A stretch of DNA of 21,616 nt. Origin: a virus. Numbering within the stretch: the stretch's first letter is position 1; the number at the start of each line of letters is the position of its first letter. The position numbers were made by a program, and so were the translations under genes. Shown piece by piece: positions 1-7,680 of this stretch. Below the pieces are notes generated by a model. That model saw only the letters and a list, made by a program, of their open reading frames with translations, was not told the origin of the DNA and searched no databases. The stretch spans positions 2,286-23,901 of IMG/VR virus record IMGVR_UViG_3300030101_002876. One strand, written 5' to 3'.

Positions 1-1604
1 TTCAAGTCCTCTTGAAGTGTTGCCATGTCATCGGCCAACTCTTCCTCATCAAAGAGAAAGTCGAATTCTAAATCTGCGTCAACGTCATCTCGAACCTTAC
101 TGGCGTTTTTGTTGTTTTGGAGTTCTGCGTATGCCCGAGCTACGTTGTAAGCGGAGTCCTCTTCATCTTGGTTCTTTCCTATCAGTTCATCCTGTATGCT
201 CAGACTACTTTTCATGACTGCATTTAATTCATTTCTGAACTCTGTAACCTCATCGACAGCGTTAGAGACATCCTCCTCAGCCCCTTTGGTCTCTGCCAAA
301 GCCTTATTCATATTCTGAATTAATAGGCCTGAATCAAAAGCATTTGCTCCTGATAGTGCAAAGCTATTTGACATCAATGACATTGCTATTTCAGTAGCGG
401 ATGACTCACTAGACATATTCTCGAGAGCTTTTGTTTGAGCTTTTATCTGCTCCTCAAATGATAGGTTCGTATCAATCGCTAGTCCTGTAACTCTTGAAGT
501 GGCCTCGATTTGATTTGCTAGGTCTAAATTAGCCTGAACCTGATTTTCAAAAGCCTCTGTCGATTCTTCTATTTTTTCTTTTACTAATGTCTCTGCGACT
601 GCTAGATTGATTCTTTCTTGAAATTTTTTATTATGCTCATCTAAGGCCGTAGCGATATTTTTGACGTTTAGCTCTTCGCCTTTTAGGTTTTTTAATAGGT
701 CAGGATAAATCCTATTTATTCTATTTAATAGGCTCTCCCTCATCTCTTCATTATCTAGGTTATTAGATAAAGCATTAGCCAAGGAATTGACTTCAATCTG
801 CTGACGCCTAATATTTTCGCTAGGGTCTCCGTCGCTGACTTCCTGTAGCGCTGACGAAAATGATGACATAAGCCTGCTTGTTTTGATGATAACAGGAGTC
901 AAGACATCTCCTAAATTTTCAGCCAAGTCTCCTAGTGAGTTACTTAACTGAGCGATTGCAAATTCTGAAGTCTCTTTTCCTGACTTAGCTAACCCTCCGA
1001 ACTGAGTTTCTAATTCTCCTAAGATTATTTTCTGAGCATTAGAGACGTCATTAACCTCCATGAAAGTTTTTATCATGTCGGTCTGTTGGTCGCTTAATTG
1101 AATACCAACCCGCCTCAGAGCAGTAACGCCCAAAATAGGGTCATTTAGAGCCTTTCCGACCTGAATTACTGTCTGCTGTAAGTCTTGTCCCATAGCTTGA
1201 GACATATTTAATACTGACTCGATGGCCTGAGGGAATACATCTTGCCCGATTTTCGTAAATGTCAGCATCAAATTACTAGCGCCTATGATAGCATCGTCTC
1301 CAAATCTTGTGACGCTTTGAAATGACTTCGCCATTTCTTTAACTTGTTTCGCTGTAACTCCTGCGACTCCTCCTGTCGATTTTATAACCTGATTAAGTTG
1401 AGCCTCGACTCTAGCCTGTTCTCCTGATAATCTGATAGCTGACTGGAATCCTTGAAGTAGCATCCTAGCGCCAAAAAAAGCTCCTGCTGTCTTAATTGCT
1501 GATTTCCCTAGGCTCCCTAAGGTCTTGTCAACTCCTGAGATTTCTTTTTTTGCTCTTTTCCCGCCCTTTACATCTAATAATATTTCTAGTAGTCTATTGC
1601 TCAT
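1..1604 (-). CDS. Tape measure protein, N-terminal part (runs off the window)
   Basis: This is the N-terminal part, about 534 codons, of the phage tail tape measure protein, which sets tail length and fills the tail tube. The frame is open from the ATG at 1604 to base 1. It begins MSNRLLEILLDVKGGKRAKK, followed by a segment with small and hydrophobic residues and then long helical stretches. The segment QQTVIQVGKALNDPILGVTA, around residue 150, is typical of lambda-like tape measure proteins. The rest is rich in Gln, Asn, Glu and Ala, as expected of a coiled helical ruler. The start overlaps the stop of the upstream chaperone as ATGA (1604-1601), and the position directly after the G/GT pair is the standard siphovirus order. 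The C-terminus lies outside the window, so total length is unknown. Confidence in the family is high. Confidence 0.93.
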   Translation of the reverse strand, partial: MSNRLLEILLDVKGGKRAKKEISGVDKTLGSLGKSAIKTAGAFFGARMLLQGFQSAIRLSGEQARVEAQLNQVIKSTGGVAGVTAKQVKEMAKSFQSVTRFGDDAIIGASNLMLTFTKIGQDVFPQAIESVLNMSQAMGQDLQQTVIQVGKALNDPILGVTALRRVGIQLSDQQTDMIKTFMEVNDVSNAQKIILGELETQFGGLAKSGKETSEFAIAQLSNSLGDLAENLGDVLTPVIIKTSRLMSSFSSALQEVSDGDPSENIRRQQIEVNSLANALSNNLDNEEMRESLLNRINRIYPDLLKNLKGEELNVKNIATALDEHNKKFQERINLAVAETLVKEKIEESTEAFENQVQANLDLANQIEATSRVTGLAIDTNLSFEEQIKAQTKALENMSSESSATEIAMSLMSNSFALSGANAFDSGLLIQNMNKALAETKGAEEDVSNAVDEVTEFRNELNAVMKSSLSIQDELIGKNQDEEDSAYNVARAYAELQNNKNASKVRDDVDADLEFDFLFDEEELADDMATLQEDL

Positions 1605-2017
1605 TTTTTACTGGCCTCGAGTTTCATTTGATATTTTTTAATCTCGTTTAATTCTTGGTCTATTACTAGCATCGAGTCTAATATACTTACGTTGATAGTT
1701 TCAAGGCTACTACTGAGCGGGATATTTAGGTTTTTAACAGCCCAATAATCATTAATCATGTCTATGTGCCATTTTCTAAGAAAAAGCCTAATATCGGCAA
1801 ATAAGGGACATTGAATATAAAGGCTCTGAGCTATTGGATACCCGTTGTCCTTAGCCTCTTGAATTAGTCTCGATACTTCGCTGAGGACGTCGTCTATTGT
1901 TTCAAATCTTAAAACCTTTGAAAGACTGGGCGACTGAGCATCGTATGGGAGCGAATAGGGGGAATCGGGCGAGCCTAAAACGGCACACCAAACCGACAAC
2001 CTCAATCGCCAGTCATA
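1601..2017 (-). CDS. Tail assembly chaperone T domain, made by -1 frameshift as a GT fusion
   Basis: This is the downstream part of a lambda-type gpGT tail assembly chaperone. The reading frame has no good independent start: the first possible codon is a TTG at 2005 that merely overlaps the TGA of the upstream ORF. The frame is open further upstream, and it lies in the -1 frame relative to the upstream gene. A slippery heptamer GGGAAAT sits at 2023-2017, phased G GGA AAT as in the lambda G/T signal GGGAAAG. Slippage there would give a fusion of 87 plus 138 residues (225 aa), continuing as YDWRLRLSVW. The T part has a helical C-terminal half. T domains normally bind the tape measure and tube proteins. 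The expression route is inferred from the heptamer, the frame relation and the position before the tape measure gene. Confidence 0.85.
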   Translation of the reverse strand, partial: YDWRLRLSVWCAVLGSPDSPYSLPYDAQSPSLSKVLRFETIDDVLSEVSRLIQEAKDNGYPIAQSLYIQCPLFADIRLFLRKWHIDMINDYWAVKNLNIPLSSSLETINVSILDSMLVIDQELNEIKKYQMKLEASKK

Positions 2018-2277
2018 TTTCCCGACTGCATCCCCATATAGTGCATAATAATACTGACTAGAATTTCATCCTCTTCAACGGCACTATATTTCCCCATAGC
2101 CTTGGAAAATTTATCCTCAGAGCCAAATGCTATGACTCCGAACTTGTCCTGTAATTTGTGCAGGCTTTCAATATCATTAGAGTCGAAAACTGTTTTGACT
2201 TCTAGATATAGCTCTCTTCTCTTTTTGTGAGTGATATCAGCGACCTCTATAGACCCTTTTTTAGTATCTATTAACAT
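2002..2277 (-). CDS. Tail assembly chaperone G-like protein
   Basis: This 91-aa protein occupies the position of lambda gpG, between the tail tube and tape measure genes. It acts in the cytoplasm during tail assembly and is not expected in the virion. I chose the ATG at 2277 because AGGGG lies five bases upstream. Longer readings, up to 2406, would overlap the tail tube gene by more than 100 bases and would add a sequence that looks like a shadow of that gene. The protein begins MLIDTKKGSIEVADITHKKR and is charged and helical, ending GKYSAVEEDEILVSII and then a Met-rich segment. The slippery heptamer lies four codons before the stop, so a fraction of ribosomes should continue into the T frame. 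Assignment rests on context and the frameshift, not on strong sequence identity. Confidence 0.82.
   Translation of the reverse strand: MLIDTKKGSIEVADITHKKRRELYLEVKTVFDSNDIESLHKLQDKFGVIAFGSEDKFSKAMGKYSAVEEDEILVSIIMHYMGMQSGNMTGD
2017..2023 (-). promoter_or_regulatory. Programmed -1 ribosomal frameshift site (GGGAAAT)
   Basis: On the minus strand the heptamer reads G GGA AAT in the frame of the G-like ORF, which fits the X XXY YYZ rule. Both tRNAs can re-pair after one step back (GGG AAA), and the -1 frame then runs without a stop to 1601. Three bases downstream, ACTGGCGA could pair with TTGTCGGT around a six-base loop, though three of the eight pairs are G-U. That stem is weak and the spacer is short, so it may not matter. 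Confidence 0.85.
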
Positions 2278-2299
2278 CGATTCCCCTTTTTGTTTATTT

Positions 2300-3388
2300 T
2301 TACCAGTCAGCCAAAGCTCTTGAGCCGTACAACTCCACTTTAAAGGCATCAGTAAGACCATCGCCCATCCCGAATTCCATTGGTAGATTGACAAAGATAG
2401 CATCATCTAACTGTAAATCAGGCTGTCCTGAGAATTGACATTCTCCAGTTATTTGCAAATCTCCAGCGCCTATGAACGAACTTCCCCATCTTAGATTCAG
2501 ACTTGATTTTTCTCCTGCTATAAAATCATCCAACATTCCTGAATTTACGAAAGTAGAATTTCCGTCGCTTTTTACTGATACATTACCAGTCACATCATAA
2601 GCGGGTAGCATATATCCCTCAGCGTCTCCTCTTTCATCGCCTCCGTATCTTTGAGCGTTGTTATTGATTGTAAAACTAAAGGAATTGATGACTAAATCTT
2701 GGTCATCGGATGCCCCAATATCTAGCGTTTTAGTTGCCAACTCTGACCCGTTATAATATGCCAATGTAGGGTCGACCCATGAATTCGGGCTGAAAGTGAC
2801 TGCTCGATTGCTAGTCCCTGCCTGACCAACAGTTACTCCGCTAGTAATAACTCCGCTCATCATCATATTATTTCCATTGCTTCCCGCCTGCCATGATAAA
2901 GTCAACTCTCTAACAACACAAGCAGATAACTTTAGTCCTGTTCCTGTTAGTTCGTTTTGATTTTCTAAATATGCTAGGGTGAATAAGTATGGGTCTGCGA
3001 TTGTTGTATGAGCAACCCCTAGAGGAACGCTGTTTCTGTTTGCGTTATTTACGACAAACGCATAATCTGTCGTCCCCGTTCCGCTTTGAGTAACTGAGGC
3101 TAAAAAATGAGGTAATAGCTCATCTGTTACTGGCATCTCAAATTCTATCTCTGCCGTACCTCCTGCGTTTGATGTGAAAGTATCATCAAGATTCTTGATA
3201 CTTCCTGCGCCTGATGTTAGCCTAGACTCTCTGATGATGTTATAAACTGGAGGACTTGCCTCTGCGACGTTTAGTCTGTTGTATGCTCCTGTATCGGTTG
3301 CACTTGCTACAGCAGGAGTTCCGCCAGTTGCCTCTCTGAGTACCCCAATTATGCTATTACTTGGAGTCCTTACGATTGATGATGCCAT
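2300..3388 (-). CDS. Major tail tube protein
   Basis: This 362-aa protein is the likely tail tube subunit. It lies just before the G/GT chaperones and after the tail completion gene, where siphoviruses encode the tube. It begins MASSIVRTPSNSIIGVLREA, and is rich in Ser, Thr, Gly and beta-prone segments, with few charged clusters. The middle contains repeated beta-strand patterns typical of the tube fold (FTINNNAQRYGGDERG, then a YDVTGNVSVKSDGNS strand). It is longer than minimal tube proteins, which suggests an extra surface domain, but I cannot place its borders. The start overlaps the previous stop as TAATG, with AGGAAGG six bases upstream. Confidence in the role comes from position plus composition. 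Confidence 0.82.
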   Translation of the reverse strand: MASSIVRTPSNSIIGVLREATGGTPAVASATDTGAYNRLNVAEASPPVYNIIRESRLTSGAGSIKNLDDTFTSNAGGTAEIEFEMPVTDELLPHFLASVTQSGTGTTDYAFVVNNANRNSVPLGVAHTTIADPYLFTLAYLENQNELTGTGLKLSACVVRELTLSWQAGSNGNNMMMSGVITSGVTVGQAGTSNRAVTFSPNSWVDPTLAYYNGSELATKTLDIGASDDQDLVINSFSFTINNNAQRYGGDERGDAEGYMLPAYDVTGNVSVKSDGNSTFVNSGMLDDFIAGEKSSLNLRWGSSFIGAGDLQITGECQFSGQPDLQLDDAIFVNLPMEFGMGDGLTDAFKVELYGSRALADW

Positions 3389-3579
3389 TAGTTACCTTCC
3401 TTTTTCTTAGAACTCTTCTTAGAATCCTTCTCAGCCCATCCCATACCTATCAGAGCCTCTGCGACCACTTCTTTAACGTCTACAGATTTCCCCTCATTCA
3501 AGGACTTGACTTGTGCTTTATTTAAAAAATTTAAATTAGGCTTATATCTTCTAAAGCCTTCTTTTGCTACTATTTTCAT
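3388..3579 (-). CDS. Small conserved tail-region protein (63 aa)
   Basis: I do not recognise a family with certainty. The 63-aa product begins MKIVAKEGFRRYKPNLNFLN, has a central helix (VDVKEVVAEALIGMGWAE) and ends in a Lys/Ser-rich tail (SKKSSKKKEGN). An AGGG lies seven bases before the ATG at 3579, and its TAA overlaps the tube protein start. Small proteins of this type often sit between the tail terminator and tube genes, and this one could help tail assembly. That role is inferred only from position. Confidence 0.7.
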   Translation of the reverse strand: MKIVAKEGFRRYKPNLNFLNKAQVKSLNEGKSVDVKEVVAEALIGMGWAEKDSKKSSKKKEGN

Positions 3580-3593
3580 AATAATCCCTAAGG

Positions 3594-4103
3594 TTATGAG
3601 CCTAAAATTATACTAGAGCAGACGAATTCTGCATCCGAAAAAATAAAATTATTTTCTTCATCGTCTCTCAGGTATTCAACAGAGTCAATCTTAGCATTAA
3701 ACCAAGTCGACCCATTATTTAGGTTCCTGTTTGTGAATATCAATTTTCTGAGTCTTTCCATTTTAAGACTTACCTGATTTAATGTATTGACTGAATGACC
3801 ATAATTAGGCTGACGCAGTCTGTATTGGATAGTTAAAGAGAAATCTCTATGCTCTGCGTTAGAAAGATAATCCTCTAATGATTCAGATAAGTTGCTAATT
3901 AAAAAACTCTGATTTCCTTTATGATTATCATATAGGACTGGAGTTTTAAATTCATTATTTAAGAGCTTTGTGAGTTCTTTTATAATTCTCTCATGATAGA
4001 CATTTTCGTAAGTCAGAGCGTCATTAGTAATAATTTGCTCAGTTAATAACTCACTCCAAGGAACGTCGACATTGTTCCAGTAGTCTGAATCAATCCACTT
4101 CAT
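3594..4103 (-). CDS. Tail completion or tail terminator protein candidate
   Basis: This 169-aa protein lies between the head-tail connector candidate and the tube region, where the tail terminator or completion protein is usually encoded. It has an N-terminal helix with ENVYHERIIKELTKLLNNEF and then alternating strands, including DFSLTIQYRLRQPNYGHSVN and IDSVEYLRDDEENNF. This alpha then beta layout fits proteins that cap the tail tube and dock it to the head. The ATG at 4103 overlaps the upstream stop as ATGA. There is no catalytic motif. The role is inferred from size, layout and position; a neck protein is the alternative. Confidence 0.6.
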   Translation of the reverse strand: MKWIDSDYWNNVDVPWSELLTEQIITNDALTYENVYHERIIKELTKLLNNEFKTPVLYDNHKGNQSFLISNLSESLEDYLSNAEHRDFSLTIQYRLRQPNYGHSVNTLNQVSLKMERLRKLIFTNRNLNNGSTWFNAKIDSVEYLRDDEENNFIFSDAEFVCSSIILGS

Positions 4104-5095
4104 CGATATGAGACTCTTTTCATTTTAGCATTTTTAATCGGGAGAACAGTTCTATCCAGTCGCCCTGATATCTCTAAGCTCCATTCATCCCCGACAGAGT
4201 ACGTCCCCTCAGAAAACCTGACCGACATTCCTCTCCCGACATTCTGATATTTGCAATTTACTTCCTCATTTTCTACTGTGATATCTGTTCCTAGATTGTC
4301 AGAGCTTCCGACAAAGGTTGAGAAAGTGACTCCAGTAATAGAACTCCCTAGAGCCTTTGTACCTCCGCCCGTTATAATTATTTTTATTTTATCATATCCA
4401 GTAGTCGGAGTCCCTGAAACGTCTAAAATGTTTCCTGTGCTTGACGAGTCTCTATTGACAATCCTTAAAAATCCTCTTTGTTTTAAGGCCTCGTCATTTT
4501 GCTCTAGGCTTATTTTACCCTGAGAAATCTTATCGAGCCATCCAGTTTCGGCCTCATTGTAAACAATATCTCTAATCGAATCAGCCCTCTCGGAATCCAT
4601 CGGACGAATAATGCTCTCTACGGCTAAATGACTAGCGCTCCTGACAATAATTTCAGGATAATTTCTTGCTGTAGTATCTTGAGCATTGATTCCGACTTGC
4701 TGATATATAGGGAAAGGGATATAGGAGTCGATAAATGATGACGCTCTTTTGACCGCATCAGACTTTAAGCTCTCCCAGTCTCTACCTCCCTCGAAAACAT
4801 GGCTAGTAATATCGTCAGAATCAGGAGCCGTCAGATATAGCTCTAACCTATCCTCAGAAACGACATATCTATACTCCTGAGTAGATGATGGCTGAGCGAC
4901 TACAGGATTCATTTCAGCGCCATTTAGAAATAACTGTTCGACATAACCTGACTCATAGAGATAATATAAATTCGCTACTCCACTAGCGACCCAGTTATTC
5001 GCTAAGACTTTACGCTGATTAAAAAAACTTAAATTAGGTTCGACAAATAGCAAATCTGTCGAAGTGTTGCAGTAGGTTTCTTTCGCTGTACTCAT
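4100..5095 (-). CDS. Head-tail connector-like structural protein with beta-rich C-terminus
   Basis: The 331-aa product is a probable virion joining protein. Its middle, around residues 110-210, contains helices such as DAVKRASSFIDSYIPFPIY and SASHLAVESIIRPMDSE followed by RADSIRDIVYNEAETGWLDK. This recalls the four-helix DUF1320/gp15-like head completion proteins that bind below the portal. The N-terminal ~105 residues are beta-rich. The C-terminal ~110 residues (GTPTTGYDKIKIIITGGGTK onwards) look like an added beta-sandwich. The fused layout is larger than the usual 130-150 aa connector. It starts at an ATGA overlap with the metallophosphoesterase gene and ends in an ATGA overlap with the next gene. 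The connector assignment is moderate; the flanking domains are unassigned. Confidence 0.62.
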   Translation of the reverse strand: MSTAKETYCNTSTDLLFVEPNLSFFNQRKVLANNWVASGVANLYYLYESGYVEQLFLNGAEMNPVVAQPSSTQEYRYVVSEDRLELYLTAPDSDDITSHVFEGGRDWESLKSDAVKRASSFIDSYIPFPIYQQVGINAQDTTARNYPEIIVRSASHLAVESIIRPMDSERADSIRDIVYNEAETGWLDKISQGKISLEQNDEALKQRGFLRIVNRDSSSTGNILDVSGTPTTGYDKIKIIITGGGTKALGSSITGVTFSTFVGSSDNLGTDITVENEEVNCKYQNVGRGMSVRFSEGTYSVGDEWSLEISGRLDRTVLPIKNAKMKRVSYR

Positions 5096-6135
5096 TTTCT
5101 ATTCCTTAAAAATTTTAAGTAGTCGCACCCTGTCTCTAAGTCTAGAATGACCTGAATAAATTTATTGTCATCCTCGTTGTATTTTGGATTTATGATGGTT
5201 ACTGGGCAATTAAAAATATTGCTATCATGTAGCCCTAATTTATCAGCATATCCGTCTATCCTTTTAAACGATGCAACTTGTATCGCATGAGAAATTAAAC
5301 CCGATGACGGGTCTTTTAAAACATTGTATCCCGAGACATGGATATGTCCTGCCGTCACTATATGGTCTCTAAATCCCATCTGAACCGCTCTCGCTACTCC
5401 GTGAGCAGTATTCCACATCGAATTCCCTTTGAAAGTATGCCGAGCATTGATGCGACAAGCACGGCCATTCGGAAAATTTAGATTAATTCTTATCCCGTGA
5501 TTATTATAAACGGCCTTTGTCCTTCTAATCATAAACTCTAGAGGGTCTCCATCCCCAGTCCATACGTCATGATTTCCTCCGACAATATATAGCCAGTCTA
5601 GGGATGAAATGAAATGCTCAGTCAATAGCCATGATTCTTTGGCTGTAGTGGATTGCTGAGAGTATAGACTGGCTAATCTTCCGACCCAATTATTTTGAAC
5701 GTCTCCGAGATTCCCTGCGAACATTCCTTCCGTTTCATTGATTAATCTGACATTATTTAAAATTTCTGATAAGTCTGTTCCGTCATCATCGACATGAGGG
5801 TCTCCGAAATGAGCGATTCCGATAGCTCCATCCATCTTGATATTTACGTTGACTTTATTATGCCAATCTCTATGAGCTTTTTTCTTTTTGTATTTTTTGA
5901 CTCGATATTCTATCAATTCATCGATAGATAATTCTCTCTCAGGTTCGGGAGTCTCAACCTCATAGGGCGAAGTCGAGACCAGTTTTACTTTATGGGAACG
6001 ATACCCGCAATCTCGACATCTATATCTCGGCTTTTGTTTGCTCTTATCTTTATGATTAGAGACCCCGTCTCCGTGCAGTCTTTCTGAACCGCACTTATAA
6101 CATAAGGCGACATCATTTCCCTTTCTTACTGTCAT
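5092..6135 (-). CDS. Zinc-ribbon calcineurin-like metallophosphoesterase
   Basis: This 347-aa protein carries an N-terminal zinc ribbon (C12, C15, C40, C43), a charged linker, and a calcineurin-like phosphoesterase domain. The metal-binding motifs are in the right order: GDPH (D112, H114), GNLGD (D145), GGNHD (186-190), and GHIH (263-266). Enzymes of this fold use two metal ions to hydrolyse phosphomonoesters or phosphodiesters, including nucleic acids. The Cys4 ribbon suggests it binds DNA or RNA. It is unusual to find it between the lysozyme and the head-tail connector gene. It overlaps the lysozyme gene by 23 bases and the next gene as ATGA, so it is transcribed with late genes. Substrate is unknown. 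Confidence 0.9.
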   Translation of the reverse strand: MTVRKGNDVALCYKCGSERLHGDGVSNHKDKSKQKPRYRCRDCGYRSHKVKLVSTSPYEVETPEPERELSIDELIEYRVKKYKKKKAHRDWHNKVNVNIKMDGAIGIAHFGDPHVDDDGTDLSEILNNVRLINETEGMFAGNLGDVQNNWVGRLASLYSQQSTTAKESWLLTEHFISSLDWLYIVGGNHDVWTGDGDPLEFMIRRTKAVYNNHGIRINLNFPNGRACRINARHTFKGNSMWNTAHGVARAVQMGFRDHIVTAGHIHVSGYNVLKDPSSGLISHAIQVASFKRIDGYADKLGLHDSNIFNCPVTIINPKYNEDDNKFIQVILDLETGCDYLKFLRNRK

Positions 6136-6601
6136 AAACTCCCCTCCTGTACCAACCGAACCAAAATTTCTCTAATGATGGCTTTTTAGTCACTAAACGA
6201 GCATAGAATAAAACCTTATATGATTTTAGTCTTTCATTCTCTAGGCCTTTACTAGAGCGAATCGTATTTTTCCCGATTCTACCATCTACCTTGACTTTAA
6301 ACTTTCCTTTCCCGTTGATAGCGTTTTGTAAAATCTTGACAGCCCTAGTCTGCCCCATATTTACGCACATATCAAAATATGTAAGTCTAAGTTCGCTAGG
6401 TAATTCTTTTGCCCGTGAGGGGATAAAATAATGCGTTTTATAGATATTTATCGCATCATCCCTAGATAGGTTTTTAATATCTAAATCGGGGAACGCTCTT
6501 TTTGAGATTCCCCAATTTGTTTCACCGCCCGCATCATCTTTGTCATTGACGTATCCTCCCTCATGTCCTAAGACAACGTCAATCATCTCTTTAAACGTCA
6601 A
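6113..6601 (-). CDS. Endolysin, glycoside hydrolase family 108 (N-acetylmuramidase)
   Basis: This 162-aa lysozyme cleaves the glycan backbone of peptidoglycan to release progeny. The family signature is clear at the N-terminus: GHEGGYVNDKDDAGGETNWG, with E14 as the expected catalytic acid. Residues from about 95 onward (ILQNAINGKGKFKVKVDGRI) match the peptidoglycan-binding part usual in this family. There is no signal peptide, so a holin is needed for access to the wall. The start is a TTG at 6601, directly after the TGA of the upstream gene, with GAGG eight bases before it. Proteins of this family normally begin a few residues before the HEGG motif, which agrees with this start. Three membrane proteins lie upstream and provide holin candidates. 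Confidence 0.93.
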   Translation of the reverse strand: MTFKEMIDVVLGHEGGYVNDKDDAGGETNWGISKRAFPDLDIKNLSRDDAINIYKTHYFIPSRAKELPSELRLTYFDMCVNMGQTRAVKILQNAINGKGKFKVKVDGRIGKNTIRSSKGLENERLKSYKVLFYARLVTKKPSLEKFWFGWYRRGVYDSKKGK

Positions 6602-6856
6602 TCAGTCAGCCTCTAGGTCAACGCTTTCAGCCAGTTCGTCTGTAACCTTGTCGATAACGTCTTTAATTAGCTCTATCTGTAAGTCATTAGGAAAAGCGTC
6701 TGTATCAGGTATCTTGTCAGCGATAACCTTAGCCATCTTTTCTTCAAACTCAGGAGCCTGAAATTTTTTGACTTGCTCTTGAACCATTCCTTTTAATAAG
6801 TCCTTGCCGAACTTCATTATCAGGCTCATTATGATTTTAGGAACCTTTTTAGGCAT
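6602..6856 (-). CDS. Small helical protein of unknown function upstream of endolysin
   Basis: I do not recognise this 84-aa protein. It begins MPKKVPKIIMSLIMKFGKDL and is predicted by eye to be mostly amphipathic helix, with an acidic C-terminal end (VTDELAESVDLEAD). The first 25 residues are basic and hydrophobic and could touch a membrane, but they are interrupted by Lys, so this is not a clear membrane span. AAGGAG lies seven bases before the ATG. It lies between a membrane protein and the lysozyme, so a part in lysis is possible but unproven. Confidence 0.72.
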   Translation of the reverse strand: MPKKVPKIIMSLIMKFGKDLLKGMVQEQVKKFQAPEFEEKMAKVIADKIPDTDAFPNDLQIELIKDVIDKVTDELAESVDLEAD

Positions 6857-7007
6857 CTTTTTTCTCCTTTTTGTGAAATAAATTTTTCAGAATCGCTATA
6901 ATTGAAAGTAATGCGACAATGATTTGTAAAGCAATATGTATTTCAGTAAGCGATAAAGCATAATTTGACAAACTTACTGACCCATAAAACATTGAACTAT
7001 CTCTCAT
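6849..7007 (-). CDS. Small single-pass membrane protein, holin candidate (52 aa)
   Basis: This 52-aa gene is shorter than common ORF cut-offs but well supported. Its ATG at 7007 overlaps the upstream TGA as ATGA, AGGAG lies six bases before it, and its stop overlaps the next gene's start. The product begins MRDSSMFYGSVSLSNYALSL, then has one hydrophobic span (about residues 23-40, IHIALQIIVALLSIIAIL) and a basic end, HKKEKKDA. A short N-terminus, one span and a charged C-terminus fit a small single-span (class III type) holin or an accessory lysis protein. It lies two genes upstream of the lysozyme. Which of the three nearby membrane proteins is the actual holin cannot be told from sequence alone. 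Confidence 0.78.
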   Translation of the reverse strand: MRDSSMFYGSVSLSNYALSLTEIHIALQIIVALLSIIAILKNLFHKKEKKDA

Positions 7008-7399
7008 CGTGTTCTCCTAGATACCTTCTTTCCGACTTTCTTTGAATAACTTGCTCTCTGTTTCCCCTTAGCTGTCGCAGTTCTCTTCTTTCTGTTCTCA
7101 TAAGCCTTCTGACTTGGTGTTAATGACTTCCTGACGCTCTCAGGTAGATAGCGACCTCGTTTCTTTCTAGGTTTTTTACTGTCGCTCTTTGTTACATATC
7201 CCCATTTTTGTTTAGTCCATTTCGTAAGACTATTACTAGCAGACTTTTTCCCTCGATATCCACCGCCTGCCTTCTTGTATCTTTGGACGGCTAATTGACT
7301 CTTTCTCGCAGACCAAGTCCCACTCCTTCCGCCCTTACTACCTCTCTTAACACTAGCGACGATTGACTTCCAAAGTTTAGGCTTTGTTCTCTTTACCAT
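7004..7399 (-). CDS. Extremely basic protein resembling the DUF5872 type
   Basis: This 131-aa protein has about 29 Lys and 16 Arg. It contains the segment GGRSGTWSARKSQLAVQRYK followed by AGGGYRGKKSASNSLTKWTK. As I recall, this resembles a family labelled DUF5872 found in phages and large DNA viruses, although I cannot run the search. The C-terminal half (SLTPSQKAYENRKKRTATAK, then KKVGKKVSRRTR) is also strongly positive. Such a protein should bind nucleic acid, and being expressed with late genes it could condense or accompany packaged DNA. It overlaps the preceding basic gene by seven bases. The ATG at 7399 is the only sensible start. Function is unproven. Confidence 0.78.
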   Translation of the reverse strand: MVKRTKPKLWKSIVASVKRGSKGGRSGTWSARKSQLAVQRYKKAGGGYRGKKSASNSLTKWTKQKWGYVTKSDSKKPRKKRGRYLPESVRKSLTPSQKAYENRKKRTATAKGKQRASYSKKVGKKVSRRTR

Positions 7400-7680
7400 T
7401 TGACTTTATTTGCCCACCAACTAGCCCCGAGCTTTCCAAATTTTTTAATGTTTGCGCCATGTCTTGCCTTGAAACTTTTTCTCTTTAATTTCATAGCCTT
7501 AGACTCGCTCTTCTTGGGCTTGCCTGCTGTTTTAGAACCCTGCTGACCGAACCTGATTAATTTGACTTTTTTTCCGACTTTTGCGAGGACTACATGGCTC
7601 TTAGTCTTATGATTCGGAGTTCTCTTAGGCTTATTAAAATCGCTCAGGCCGAATCTTTTTAATCTTGGGTCTTTTGCCAT
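7393..7680 (-). CDS. Conserved basic protein (Lys-rich, 95 aa)
   Basis: This 95-aa product has about 24 Lys and 6 Arg against few acidic residues. It opens MAKDPRLKRFGLSDFNKPKR and includes SHVVLAKVGKKVKLIRFGQQ, then a Lys-rich stretch and the ending SWWANKVKW. I recall closely similar proteins encoded by other environmental phages, with the same RFGQQG and WA.KVKW elements, but not a proven function. The beta-prone middle flanked by basic segments suggests nucleic-acid contact. It starts at a TAATG overlap with the upstream membrane gene and overlaps the next, even more basic gene, so the two are probably made together. Confidence 0.8.
   Translation of the reverse strand: MAKDPRLKRFGLSDFNKPKRTPNHKTKSHVVLAKVGKKVKLIRFGQQGSKTAGKPKKSESKAMKLKRKSFKARHGANIKKFGKLGASWWANKVKW

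Noticed and set aside
17-217. Plus-strand ORF of 66 codons near the left edge
   Set aside because: It lies antisense within the tape measure gene, which has coherent tape-measure-type protein sequence; no SD or protein-like pattern.
2278-2406. N-terminal extension of the G-like protein
   Set aside because: It overlaps the tail tube gene by over 100 bases and lacks an SD, while the internal ATG at 2277 has one.
4251-4523. Plus-strand 90-codon ORF
   Set aside because: Antisense shadow of the connector-like gene, with no supporting start signal.
6540-6761. Plus-strand 73-codon Ser-rich ORF
   Set aside because: Antisense to the lysozyme and the 84-aa gene, which both have strong support.
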